Assembly: GCA_963778165.1 (NCBI GenBank)
Contig: CAVZTE010000007.1
Coordinates: 434,001 to 498,000 of the forward strand
Length of the DNA: 64,000 nucleotides
Reading direction: 5' to 3'
Source: Bog-756 sp963778165
Lineage (GTDB): Bacteria; Actinomycetota; Acidimicrobiia; Acidimicrobiales; RAAP-2
Notes under the pieces: generated by a model
Database searches by the model: none
The model's input: only the letters and a program-made list of their open reading frames with translations
What the model was told of the DNA's origin: nothing
Shown here: piece by piece, positions 38,788 to 47,221 of the stretch
Position numbering within the stretch: the stretch's first letter is position 1
Layout of the letters: each line of letters starts with the position of its first letter
Made by a program: the position numbers and the translations under genes

Positions 38788-39687
38788 ATGAGAGTACGGC
38801 CCACGTGGAGCCGACGGGACCAAGAACAAGATCCCGTCGATATCGATCCGCAGGCTCTGGGAGTGCTGATCGAGGCTTCAGAGGATCTGCATTCCGACGC
38901 CATGGTCACTACCACTAACGCACTCGATGAAATGGTCGAGACCGGCCTCGAGGCCCGGGCCCGGGGCGACATCGATCCGGACGAGTCGCGGCGAGTGGCA
39001 GATCGACGGTCAGGCCTAATGGCCGGGGCCCTATTCGGGGGTGGGATTCTGGCGGCAGCGGGAATCGCCGGCGCCTTCGAGTCGCTCTTCGCCTCTCCCG
39101 CCTTTGCCGGCTCTCCAACCGACGTCCAGATCCTGCAGACCGCCTCCTCCATCGAGGTCTTGGCTGTTGCCACGTACAAGACGGCGTTGACCCTTCCGTT
39201 CATCGGCGGGTCCGCGGCCAACCCGGTGGTCAAGGCGTTCGCCACTACCACCATGCAGCAACACAGCCAGCACCTTTCAGCCTTCAACGCATCTATCACG
39301 GGTCTGGGCGGCAAAGCCCAGACCAACCCGGACCCCGTGTTGGGCAAAGTGGTCCAAGCGGCCGTACCCGGGCTTACTTCGCCCGGACCGGTGGTGGCGC
39401 TGGCCCTCGAACTGGAACAGGGCGCGGCCGAGACCTACGTGGCGGACGTCGCAGCCCTCACTGATGCAAACGCCAAAAAGGTCACCGCGTCGATCATGGG
39501 GGTCGAAGCACAGCATGCGTCGGTTCTTCTGGCCGTACAGGCGCTGTTGGCCGGAAATGCCGCCCAGCTCATTGCCCTTCCACCCAATGTCAGCTCATTG
39601 CCGGCCGCGGCAGGCTCCGTCGGCTTCCCTGACTCGTTCTATCCCACCAAGCAGGCCCGCCCGGCCACTGAAGGAGCGCTCTCATGA
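38788..39687 (+). CDS. exported ferritin-like domain protein (first of tandem pair)
   Basis: 299 residues. An ~70-residue acidic N-terminal extension precedes a hydrophobic segment SGLMAGALFGGGILAAAGIAG and an AxA-like site, then a helical ferritin-like domain. Features are SSIEVLAVATYKTAL, TTTMQQHSQHLSAFN, LELEQGAAETYVADV and VEAQHASVLLAVQALL. The second and fourth helices hold His/Glu (QQHSQH, EAQH) as in diiron carboxylate proteins. The long N-terminal extension before the signal is unusual. The stop overlaps the next paralogue (ATGA). Confidence 0.75.
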   Translation: MRVRPTWSRRDQEQDPVDIDPQALGVLIEASEDLHSDAMVTTTNALDEMVETGLEARARGDIDPDESRRVADRRSGLMAGALFGGGILAAAGIAGAFESLFASPAFAGSPTDVQILQTASSIEVLAVATYKTALTLPFIGGSAANPVVKAFATTTMQQHSQHLSAFNASITGLGGKAQTNPDPVLGKVVQAAVPGLTSPGPVVALALELEQGAAETYVADVAALTDANAKKVTASIMGVEAQHASVLLAVQALLAGNAAQLIALPPNVSSLPAAAGSVGFPDSFYPTKQARPATEGALS

Positions 39688-40466
39688 GGCGTCGCAACCG
39701 CACCCCCGAGGTCATGGCCATCTCCGAGCACGAGTTGAGCATGATGACCGACGATCTCGAGCAGATCCACCATGACGTAGGCATGCCAGCCATGGAAGCA
39801 GCGATCGATCAGTGGAACGAGCGTTCCCGAACCAGCCGGCGAGGCTTTCTCATCGGAGCCGGGGCGCTCGCCGGAGGAGCGGTGCTCGCTGCCTGCTCAT
39901 CTGGCTCATCGAGTCCGACCACTACCGTCGGTTCTTCCGGCTCTACCGCTCCGAACAAACTGACCGGAGATCTGGCCGTAGCAGCACTGGCCGCTAGCTT
40001 GGAGAACCTTGCCGTAGCGGCGTATGGCGACGTGCTTTCAGCGGCAACTGCCGGCAAGCTCGGCACGGTCCCACCAGCGGTAGCCAACTTTGCCACGACC
40101 GTCAAGGCTCAGCACGCTCAGCATGCGCAGGCTTGGAACTCAGCGATCGTAGCTGCTGGCCACAGTGCCATCACCAAACCAGATCCGGTTTTGGTGCCAG
40201 TCGTAACCAAAGACTTTGCCAAAGTGACCGACATTACAGGAGCGGCCAAGCTGGCCTTGATGCTCGAGGACATCGCTGCCGCCACGTACCTGTCGGCGGT
40301 CAGTGCAGTGAAGGCGACCTCGTCGGTCAAGGTGGCAGCGAGCATCCAACCCGTTGAGATGCAGCACGCTGCCATCCTCAACTTCATCCTGGGCCAGTAT
40401 CCGGTGCCGAACGCGTTCAGCCCGCTGGCCGATGCAAGACCCCTGACCGACTACACCAACGGGTAG
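39684..40466 (+). CDS. exported ferritin-like domain lipoprotein (second of tandem pair)
   Basis: 260 residues and a paralogue of the preceding gene. The Tat-like motif SRRGFLIGAGALAGGAVLAACSS combines a twin arginine with a lipobox Cys, again after ~50 residues. The domain repeats SLENLAVAAYGDVL, VKAQHAQHAQAWNSA, LMLEDIAAATYL and VEMQHAAILNFIL, with matching EMQH/AQHAQH motifs. It probably sits outside the membrane beside the cupredoxin. The metal and substrate are unknown. Confidence 0.78.
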   Translation: MRRRNRTPEVMAISEHELSMMTDDLEQIHHDVGMPAMEAAIDQWNERSRTSRRGFLIGAGALAGGAVLAACSSGSSSPTTTVGSSGSTAPNKLTGDLAVAALAASLENLAVAAYGDVLSAATAGKLGTVPPAVANFATTVKAQHAQHAQAWNSAIVAAGHSAITKPDPVLVPVVTKDFAKVTDITGAAKLALMLEDIAAATYLSAVSAVKATSSVKVAASIQPVEMQHAAILNFILGQYPVPNAFSPLADARPLTDYTNG

Positions 40467-40503
40467 GGACAACAGGCATGATGGCGTCCGCTCACTGAGC
40501 CAC

Positions 40504-41172
40504 TCATCCGACCGCCTCGGCTTTCGTTCGGTGGTCTCCGAGAAGCCCTTGTTCGGCGAGGGTGGCAGCCTGAACACGATTGCGAACGTGGAGCTTGGCG
40601 TAGAGGTGACGCAACTGTGTCTTAACGGTGTTCTCACTGATGAAGAGATGGCCGCCCAGTTCGCGATTGGTCATTCCTGTCGAAAGCAAGGCCAGAAGTT
40701 CGCCCTCGCGATGAGTGAGACCAATGTCACGTCCCGGCCACTGCAACGACTCATCGAGGCTGGCATGTTGGGATCTCCGGGTAAGGACAACGCGCTCGCC
40801 GCGAGCGCAGGCCTTGATGGCATCAACGATGTCGCGTCCGGGTACCGCCTTGGAGATGAATCCGTGTGCTCCGGCATTCATTGCTTCACGAACCACCTGG
40901 GGTTGATCGGAGAAGCTGAATACCACTACCGCTCCGTTCCCCGGGTCGGAAGCAAGAGAACGCACCCTGTCACGTAGTTGGTCGACCTCGCCAAAGGTGT
41001 CAAGTAGCGTCACATCGACCGTCCGCTTCGGCCCCTTCCGAACGTCGACTTCGACGACCCGGATCCCCGGTTCCTCGGTGCAGAGCAGTGAGCGGAGTCC
41101 TTCGAGCACGATCATGTAGTCGTTGACGAGGGCCACCCGAATTGTTTTCGCCACATGCTCACCATAGGCCAA
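40504..41172 (-). CDS. NarL/LuxR-type response regulator
   Basis: 222 residues. The receiver domain has D18, phospho-acceptor D58 (VTLLDTFG) and K108 (GFISKAVPG). The HTH runs GLTHREGELLALLSTGMTNRELGGHLFISENTVKTQLRHLYAKLHVRNRVQA. No histidine kinase is adjacent. It diverges from the SpoIIE phosphatase gene across a spacer with a perfect 9-bp inverted repeat. It converges on the ferritin-like genes. Confidence 0.88.
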   Translation of the reverse strand: MAYGEHVAKTIRVALVNDYMIVLEGLRSLLCTEEPGIRVVEVDVRKGPKRTVDVTLLDTFGEVDQLRDRVRSLASDPGNGAVVVFSFSDQPQVVREAMNAGAHGFISKAVPGRDIVDAIKACARGERVVLTRRSQHASLDESLQWPGRDIGLTHREGELLALLSTGMTNRELGGHLFISENTVKTQLRHLYAKLHVRNRVQAATLAEQGLLGDHRTKAEAVG

Positions 41173-41194
41173 GGTCCCGACCGGACGGGGTGAA

Positions 41195-41214
41195 AATCAC
41201 CCGAACGGGTGATT
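41195..41214. promoter_or_regulatory. 20-bp palindrome between regulator and phosphatase genes
   Basis: AATCACCCGAACGGGTGATT has perfect 9-bp arms around AA. It is 22 bases upstream of the LuxR-type regulator start and 185 bases before the phosphatase. A dyad of this size in a divergent spacer is likely a regulator site, possibly autoregulatory. Confidence 0.55.
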
Positions 41215-41399
41215 GAAGAGCCCCTCCCAGTGAACAAGGCTGTGGTCGGCACTCCTGCGCCTCGGCCTGTGCAGGTTTCCGTCGAAAGACGATGTGCAAT
41301 CCGGTTGCTCTGGTCCCCGTGACCGGAGAGCTGGTCGACAGAAAGTGAGCGATTCATCGGAATGGCAGAGATCTGCAAGAGGGCCGATACCCTGGGCCG

Positions 41400-43025
41400 T
41401 TGGTCGTGAGGGATTTGCGCACAGCTTCACCGGGCCATTGGCTCCATCGGTCGACGGTTTCCGTACTGGCGATTGGGGCCCTCATCACGGCCCTGTTGAC
41501 GTGGACGTCATGGTCGCTGAACAACCACAATGAGGGCCGCTTGCTCAACCTCCAGGCCAAACAGGTGGAGTCGGCGCTCACCGCGGCCATCCCGACCACC
41601 CAGACTCCCCTGGAGGTGGGCACCGAGATCGCCCAGGCCAGCGATGGCAATGTCGCTACCTTCCGACACTACATGGCCGGCCAAGTTGGAACAGAGTCTG
41701 GATTCTCCTCCGCTTCGCTCTGGGAGAGGACCGACGGAACTACTTCGCTGGTCACGACACTCGGAGCACCGTCACGGCTTGGGGCTTCCTCATCCGCTAT
41801 GCCCATGGCGCTTATCGAACGAGCGTTCAGCAGTCCGACATTTGTAGTGGCCGAACTGTCCGGGCCCAGGGGCCGGGGGCTGGGATATGCCTTCGCACCC
41901 TCTAGGCAGGGGGGGAGGTTTGCGGTGTTTGCCGAGCGCCCCCTCCCGGCCAACCGCCAGGCGCGCGTCGCCCAGAACTCCGCCTTCTCCGACCTGAATT
42001 ACGCCATTTACCTCGGAGGGGTACAACGGGCACCGGATCTGCTCACCACCGATTTCGCCCATTTCCCCGTGGCTGGGCAGACCACGTCCGTCACCATTCC
42101 TTTTGGAAACACCGTACTGACGACCGTGGTGGCGGCCCGGGTGCCGCTGGGTGGCGCACTGTCCGCCAATCTTCCGTGGATCGTCGGCCTGCTCGGCATC
42201 GTCCTGACGTTGGGTGCCGCGGTGTTGACCGAACGCCTGGTTCGGCGTCGTAAAGATGCCGAAGGGGCTGAGTCAGAGGTCCGTCGCCTGTTCGGGGAAC
42301 TCGAGTCACTCTATGGAGAGCAACGCACGATCGCCGAAACCCTCCAGCGAGCACTCCTGCCTCAAGCTCTTCCCCCCATCCCCGGGGTCAGCGTGGCCGC
42401 TCGCTACCAGCCCGGTGCCAGGGGGGTCGACGTCGGCGGGGACTGGTACAGCGTGATGTACCTCGGTGACGGGCAGTTTGTCTTTGTCGTAGGTGATGTG
42501 TCGGGTCGGGGCCTCGCGGCGGCCTCGATCATGGCCCGCCTCCGCTTCACCGTTCGCGCCCATGCTATGGACGGAGACCCGCCCTCACTCATCCTCGACA
42601 AGTGCAATCGACAGCTGACGGTCGATGCCGACGGGCACTTCGCCACCGTCCTGGTCGGAGTCGGTGATCTGAATCGGCAAGAGCTTGTCATCGCCAATGC
42701 AGGGCATTTGCCACCGTATCTCTCTTCCAAGGAGCACATCGGGTTTGTGGCCACCCAGCCCGGACTGCCCGTGGGTGTTGCCGACTATCACTACGAATCG
42801 GTCACTATTCCCTTCAGGCCAGGATCGACGCTCATGGCCTTCACCGACGGACTCGTCGAACGCCGGACGGAAATTCTCGACGTCGGATTGAAGAGGTTCG
42901 AGGAGGCGGCGAGAACCCACGCTGGCCGCTCGCTCGATGACACGCTGACTCATGTCCTCGAAGACCTCGGGGCTGCCGATACCGAAGACGATATTGCCAT
43001 TATCGGCCTCAGGTGGGAAGCGTGA
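41400..43025 (+). CDS. membrane-anchored SpoIIE/RsbU-type PP2C phosphatase
   Basis: 541 residues. Two membrane helices (about 19-39 and 256-277) flank a ~215-residue extracytoplasmic sensor domain. A short linker helix (EGAESEVRRLFGELESLYGEQ) follows. The SpoIIE domain reads TIAETLQRALLPQALPPIPG, GVDVGGDWYSVMYLGDGQFVFVVGDVSGRGLAAASIMARLR, VIANAGHLPPYL and STLMAFTDGLVERR, with the metal Asp residues present. Such phosphatases dephosphorylate anti-sigma antagonists. It overlaps the STAS gene. GATACC sits just before the TTG start, hinting at a leaderless transcript; GTG at 41406 is an alternative. Confidence 0.88.
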   Translation: MVVRDLRTASPGHWLHRSTVSVLAIGALITALLTWTSWSLNNHNEGRLLNLQAKQVESALTAAIPTTQTPLEVGTEIAQASDGNVATFRHYMAGQVGTESGFSSASLWERTDGTTSLVTTLGAPSRLGASSSAMPMALIERAFSSPTFVVAELSGPRGRGLGYAFAPSRQGGRFAVFAERPLPANRQARVAQNSAFSDLNYAIYLGGVQRAPDLLTTDFAHFPVAGQTTSVTIPFGNTVLTTVVAARVPLGGALSANLPWIVGLLGIVLTLGAAVLTERLVRRRKDAEGAESEVRRLFGELESLYGEQRTIAETLQRALLPQALPPIPGVSVAARYQPGARGVDVGGDWYSVMYLGDGQFVFVVGDVSGRGLAAASIMARLRFTVRAHAMDGDPPSLILDKCNRQLTVDADGHFATVLVGVGDLNRQELVIANAGHLPPYLSSKEHIGFVATQPGLPVGVADYHYESVTIPFRPGSTLMAFTDGLVERRTEILDVGLKRFEEAARTHAGRSLDDTLTHVLEDLGAADTEDDIAIIGLRWEA

Positions 43026-43375
43026 GATCACCGCGGGAGGTCGTAACGTCGCAATGGCTCCAGCCCGGGGCATGGGCCGAGTGTCAGGTAAGTGACGATT
43101 CCCGAGAGCTCACTGTTCGGCTCCACGGTGAGCTCGACGTGGCCACGGTCCGATCGATCGGTGAGTCCATTGAAGCATCCCTGGTCGACGGACCATCGAG
43201 GCTGGTGATCGACCTCAAAAAGGTCTCGTTCATGGACAGCTCTGGTATCGCTCTCTTGGTTCAACTGGCGAATCGAGCCGAGAGTGTTCAAGTTCGCGAC
43301 CCCTCGGCGAATGTCCGGCGTGTATTCGAACTCACTGGTCTGGCCCAGCATTTCGGTCTGGTTGAAGGGCAGTGA
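43022..43375 (+). CDS. STAS-domain anti-sigma factor antagonist
   Basis: 117 residues. One STAS domain has LTVRLHGELDVATVRSIGESI and the conserved phosphorylation site LKKVSFMDSSGIALLVQLAN (DSSG). The GTG start overlaps the phosphatase stop (GTGA) and its stop overlaps the glycosyltransferase GTG. It is the likely substrate of the adjacent phosphatase in a partner-switching circuit. No RsbW-type kinase or sigma factor gene lies in the cluster. Confidence 0.86.
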   Translation: MRSPREVVTSQWLQPGAWAECQVSDDSRELTVRLHGELDVATVRSIGESIEASLVDGPSRLVIDLKKVSFMDSSGIALLVQLANRAESVQVRDPSANVRRVFELTGLAQHFGLVEGQ

Positions 43376-44247
43376 GGCTGATTCGCAGGCCCAGAGAGCT
43401 GGCGTCGCTGAGCGGCTATCGGGGAAGAGCCGAGACCGCGGTAGCGGTTGGATACGCAGCACCAGCACCGGCCAGGGCCCGCGCCGAGTTGATCCGTTTC
43501 GGCGTCGTGATTCCCGTGCATGACGAGGAACGGCTGATTCCGCAATCTCTGGAGGCACTTGATCGGGCGATGGCGGCCGTGGCGGATCTCAACGTGGACA
43601 TCGGCATCGTCATCGTTCTCGATCGGTGTTCAGACGGGAGCGGTGAATTGGTCGAGGAGTGGCGACGACGCACCACCAGCCGTGACGACACCCGGATGAT
43701 CGAGGTTCTGGAGACGGGCGCCGGCAATGTCGGCCACGCTCGGAAGCTGGGTTGCCGATCCTTACTCCAGCATTGGTCCGACGTAGCCCCAGCAAGCATC
43801 TGGTTAGCCACCACCGATGCCGACTCGGAGGTTCCAAAGGACTGGATCTCATCCCAGTTGAAGGCGCGGGCAGAGGGCGGCCAGGTCTGGGTGGGTGCGG
43901 TCAGTGTCTGCGACTGGTCCGAGCGTGTCCCCGGCACCGAGGAGGCCTGGCGTCGACAGTATGAGGCTGAATGCCTACCGGTACACGGGGCGAACCTCGG
44001 AATTGCGGCCGGAACATATCTCGCCGTCGGCGGCTTCGAAGGCCTATCGACAGGTGAGGACAGAGACCTGTTCGAGCGAGCTGTGGCGCTAGGCGCCGTG
44101 ATACGGCATGACTCCCTTGCGCCTGTGGTCACCAGCAGTCGGCTCAAGGCTCGGGCTCCTCATGGCTTCGCCCACGCCCTCAGTTCGATTGAACGCACCA
44201 TTCCCACGTTAGCGATCGTCGATCAAGGGGAACGCTATGCATCGTAA
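43372..44247 (+). CDS. family 2 glycosyltransferase
   Basis: 291 residues. The GT-A core is FGVVIPVHDEERLIPQSLEALDRAM, IVIVLDRCSDGSGELVEEW, WLATTDADSEVPKDWI (DxD-type metal motif DAD) and LAVGGFEGLSTGEDRDLFERAV. There are no obvious membrane helices, so it is cytosolic or peripheral. GTG overlaps the STAS stop, giving a translationally coupled phosphatase-STAS-glycosyltransferase unit. GT2s of this kind also occur beside ferritin-like, acyl-CoA-dehydrogenase-like and NodS-type genes, as here. Confidence 0.84.
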   Translation: MRLIRRPRELASLSGYRGRAETAVAVGYAAPAPARARAELIRFGVVIPVHDEERLIPQSLEALDRAMAAVADLNVDIGIVIVLDRCSDGSGELVEEWRRRTTSRDDTRMIEVLETGAGNVGHARKLGCRSLLQHWSDVAPASIWLATTDADSEVPKDWISSQLKARAEGGQVWVGAVSVCDWSERVPGTEEAWRRQYEAECLPVHGANLGIAAGTYLAVGGFEGLSTGEDRDLFERAVALGAVIRHDSLAPVVTSSRLKARAPHGFAHALSSIERTIPTLAIVDQGERYAS

Positions 44248-44259
44248 GTTGTGCTCAGC

Positions 44260-44306
44260 GACCCCCTTGTACCCCCATCGGTCGACCCCCTTGTACCCCC
44301 ATCGGT
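44260..44306 (+). repeat. 24-bp tandem duplication upstream of ferritin-like gene
   Basis: The 23-base unit starting GACCCCCTTGTACCCCCATC is repeated exactly at 44260-44282 and 44284-44306, separated by one C (period 24). It lies between the glycosyltransferase stop and the ferritin-like start. It could be a recent duplication or a repeated regulator site. Confidence 0.8.
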
Positions 44307-44336
44307 AGAGAAATCTCCACCGGAAAGGAATTATCC

Positions 44337-44753
44337 ATGGATCAAGAAGAATTCACCGAACTGCTCAACGAGGATCTCAGCACCGAGTACCAATCGATCG
44401 TCCAATACAACCTGCACATCTCCACTGTCACCGGTCCTGAGTTCGTGAGCACCATCGACGAACTGACCAAGCATCTCTCCCAGGAGCTCAATCATGCGCG
44501 GGTCCTCGCAGGCCAGGTGTCATTTCTGGGTGGTGAGCCAACGACCGACGTCCGGGCTGTACCCGTGACCACAGATTCGCGCGCCGCCCTGGAGGCCGAC
44601 CTCCACCTCGAGCAGGAGCAACTGGGACGGTATCGGGAGCGCTTCAGTCAAGCCAACGAGTTGGGATTGGCCGACGTGGGTGAGGCGCTCCGGCCGCTTC
44701 TCGAGCAGACCCAGGAACATGTTCAGGATCTCCTGACGGCCCTCGGGAAGTAG
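44337..44753 (+). CDS. ferritin-like (bacterioferritin-type) cytosolic protein
   Basis: 138 residues of four-helix bundle. Likely diiron ligands are E in LNEDLSTEYQSIVQYNLH and SQELNHARVLAGQVSFLG (ExxH), with the second half LEADLHLEQEQLGRYRERF and LEQTQEHVQDLL. There is no signal peptide. The size and pattern suit a Dps/bacterioferritin-like or small ferritin-like domain. GAAAGGAATT precedes the ATG. It is followed by the acyl-CoA-dehydrogenase-like gene after 4 bases. Confidence 0.8.
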   Translation: MDQEEFTELLNEDLSTEYQSIVQYNLHISTVTGPEFVSTIDELTKHLSQELNHARVLAGQVSFLGGEPTTDVRAVPVTTDSRAALEADLHLEQEQLGRYRERFSQANELGLADVGEALRPLLEQTQEHVQDLLTALGK

Positions 44754-44757
44754 ATCG

Positions 44758-45756
44758 ATGGCCGTGCCCAGCCTTCATAGTGTGGAACGCCAGCGCCAAT
44801 CGGGATCGAGGGTGCGTGAGCGATTGATTGAGGTCATCCCGGCGTTGGCCCGCCTGCCGCTCCCGGGCCACGGGGACACGTGGGAGCGCTTCGAGATCCT
44901 GGCCTCGCTCGCCGAGGAGGACCTATCGCTGGCTCGCCTGGGGGAGGGGCACGCGGACGCGCTAGCCATTCTGAACGAATCGGGTCGGGGGCCCCGCTAT
45001 CCCGGATCGAGCTACGGCGTCTGGGCGGCCCGGAGCGGACCGGATGGGGTAACCGCCGAACCGGCGCCGGGAGGTTGGATCCTGAAGGGTCGTAAGCCTT
45101 TTTGCTCTGGTAGCGGAGTTCTGGACAGGGCGCTGATCACGGCAGAGGCACCCGACGGATACCGGTTGTTTGACATTGCCACCGTCGACTCTGTCCTCGA
45201 CACGATCCCTGGCTCGTGGCCCGCCGTCGGCATGGCCGACTCACTCAGTGAGACCATCACCATCGGAGGACCGGTGATCGCCGACGAACTCGCCATAGGG
45301 CCTCCCGGTCACTACACGGATCGGCCTGGGTTCTGGTTTGGCGCCTGTGGGGTCGCAGCTTGTTGGTACGGCGGGGCTCGCGGCCTCGTGGCTGGCGTCC
45401 TGGAGGCCATGGGCGGTGATTCCGGTGAGCTCGCCCTGATGGAAATAGGTAAGTCCCTGAGCCAACTTCAGGCCATGCGAGATTCACTACGCAGTGTGGC
45501 CAGGGCAATCGACGCTGATCCTGAGGACAAGCGAGGCCGGGCACGAATGCGGGCCCTCGCCGTTCGTCAGATCGTTCACGACGCATGTGAGGAGATTCTG
45601 AGACGGACGGCAGCCGCCGGAGGTGCCCGACCACTCTGCCACGATCCTGCCCAGGCCCGCAGAGCTGCTGACCTTTATGTGTACCTGGCTCAGCACCATG
45701 GAGGAGCGGACGCGGCCAGCCTGGGGCGTCTAGCCCTTCAAGGTGGGCGTCGATGA
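44758..45756 (+). CDS. acyl-CoA dehydrogenase-like flavoprotein
   Basis: 332 residues, shorter than canonical ~380-residue enzymes. Recognisable parts are the N-terminal helical region with ASLAEEDLSLARLGEGHADAL, the middle strand domain GWILKGRKPFCSGSGVLDRALIT and the C-terminal helices with RALAVRQIVHDACEEILRRTAAAGGARPLCHD. The canonical catalytic Glu is not evident from sequence. The protein may act on an unusual substrate or as a non-classical family member. It is in a row with GT2, ferritin-like and NodS-type genes. Confidence 0.72.
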   Translation: MAVPSLHSVERQRQSGSRVRERLIEVIPALARLPLPGHGDTWERFEILASLAEEDLSLARLGEGHADALAILNESGRGPRYPGSSYGVWAARSGPDGVTAEPAPGGWILKGRKPFCSGSGVLDRALITAEAPDGYRLFDIATVDSVLDTIPGSWPAVGMADSLSETITIGGPVIADELAIGPPGHYTDRPGFWFGACGVAACWYGGARGLVAGVLEAMGGDSGELALMEIGKSLSQLQAMRDSLRSVARAIDADPEDKRGRARMRALAVRQIVHDACEEILRRTAAAGGARPLCHDPAQARRAADLYVYLAQHHGGADAASLGRLALQGGRR

Positions 45757-45826
45757 TCCGTGAGGCTTGGCTGGACGTCCGTAGTTGCGAGGAGTGTGCA
45801 TGCCGAGGGAGAGGTAAGGGTACGAG

Positions 45827-46393
45827 GTGTCGATGAGCCGCACGTACTTCGATGAGATCTACGCGTCTGATCCGGATCCTTGGCAGTTCGAATCGAGTTG
45901 GTACGAGCAACGAAAGTATTCCCTCACCATGGCCGCTCTGCCTGAGTCCCGCTATCGGTCGGCGTTCGAGCCTGGATGTTCGATAGGGGTACTCACCTCA
46001 CTCCTGGCCCAACGGTGCGACCAGCTGTTGGCAACTGACCTCGTCGCCGATGTTGTCCAGGTCGCTCGTAGACGATGCCGAACGCTGCCGGGCGTCACCC
46101 TTGAAGTGCGACCGATCCCAGAAGAGTGGCCACCTGGGCCTTTTGACCTCGTGGTGTTGAGCGAGATTGCTTACTACTTCGATCGGCCCGCCCTTGACGA
46201 AATCGTGGCCCTGCTGCTGGCCACCACGGTGCCCGGGGCCACGATTGTCGGAGTCCACTGGCGGGGCCGGACGAACTATCCCCTGAGTGGTGATCAAGCG
46301 CACGAAGTGATCGATTCGTATGCCGAGTTCGAGAGGGAGGTCCACCACGTGGAGCCAGACTTCGTGCTGGATGTTTGGAATCGGGTGCCGTAG
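45827..46393 (+). CDS. NodS-like SAM-dependent methyltransferase
   Basis: 188 residues. The start SRTYFDEIYASDPDPWQFESSWYEQRKY and the SAM motif FEPGCSIGVLTSLLA are NodS-type, with LLATDLVADVVQVAR and FDLVVLSEIAYYF. Such methyltransferases often cluster with PIG-L-type deacetylases, GT2s and acyl-CoA-dehydrogenase-like proteins; no PIG-L gene is present here. The product and acceptor are unknown. It is followed by a strong terminator. Confidence 0.84.
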   Translation: MSMSRTYFDEIYASDPDPWQFESSWYEQRKYSLTMAALPESRYRSAFEPGCSIGVLTSLLAQRCDQLLATDLVADVVQVARRRCRTLPGVTLEVRPIPEEWPPGPFDLVVLSEIAYYFDRPALDEIVALLLATTVPGATIVGVHWRGRTNYPLSGDQAHEVIDSYAEFEREVHHVEPDFVLDVWNRVP

Positions 46394-46416
46394 GTCCTGC
46401 TCGAGAACAGGACAGC

Positions 46417-46447
46417 AAGAGGCCCCCGGCGATGCCGGGGGCCTCTT
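46417..46447. terminator. bidirectional hairpin terminator
   Basis: The arms AAGAGGCCCCCGGC (46417-46430) and its perfect complement (46434-46447) have a GAT loop. The stem is very G/C rich with A/T ends, and it lies between convergent genes (methyltransferase and secreted protein), so it can serve both. Confidence 0.85.
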
Positions 46448-46477
46448 CGCTTTCCTACTGCTGTTTGTCAGGACTTC

Positions 46478-46960
46478 TCAGACCTTGAAGGCCCCGAGGT
46501 TCTTGACGATGGTTGCCTTGCCCTTGGAGTAGATACAGGCGTTCCCTCCGGCAGCTCCCTTGATCATCTGCTTGGCGGTCCCGCCGGTCACTGTGCCGGT
46601 GGCCGTGTACTCCCCGAGGGAAGTATCGCCCGAGATCTTGGGGCACTTGCTCGTGGCATCCTTCTTGTAGGTGAACTTCAGGATGGACGTCTTGGTGGTG
46701 CTCCACTTGAGCGTCTTGCTGCTGACGGTATACGTCCCCTTGGCTGGGGCCTTACCGGCATTGGTGGCATTGGCACCCGTACCGGTGCATCCGGAGAACG
46801 CCAGGCTCGAGGCACTTCCGGTGGCGCTGGTGCATGACACCGTCTCCGGAGTGGTGGCTGAAGCTACACCGCCCGGGATAGCCACCGCTGCCAGCGACGC
46901 CGAACCGGCTAACGCCGCGCAGACCAGAAGCCGGGTGGGAAGATTCAAGGTGTGACGCAT
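46478..46960 (-). CDS. secreted protein of unknown function
   Basis: 160 residues. A Sec signal (RLLVCAALAGSASLAAVAIPGGVASA) ends near residue 35. The mature part is Ser/Thr/Gly/Lys-rich beta-type sequence with a few Cys (VSCTSAT, SGCTG, KCPKIS, NACIY), which could form disulphides. AAGGGGGAA precedes the ATG. No family was recognised, and it stands alone. Confidence 0.7.
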   Translation of the reverse strand: MRHTLNLPTRLLVCAALAGSASLAAVAIPGGVASATTPETVSCTSATGSASSLAFSGCTGTGANATNAGKAPAKGTYTVSSKTLKWSTTKTSILKFTYKKDATSKCPKISGDTSLGEYTATGTVTGGTAKQMIKGAAGGNACIYSKGKATIVKNLGAFKV

Positions 46961-47221
46961 GTAGTTCCCCCTTGGGAGTTAGTAGTTATGGCGAAGGCAA
47001 GCGCCCTCACCCTCAATACGCCATTCCTACAACGACAGACCAGTCGCTTCCGTTACACCGGAATGTGATTCTGGGCACAGCGCCGCAGTCACCCCGCCGA
47101 CTTGGGGTTTTGCTCCCAGATGGGCCGAGTGGCCGACCGTCGGGCGGCAGTCCCGACCTGAACAGATTGATCGTCGGACTCGGACATACGGGCCATGTCG
47201 GGCCCCGGTCTTCTCCTTCGG

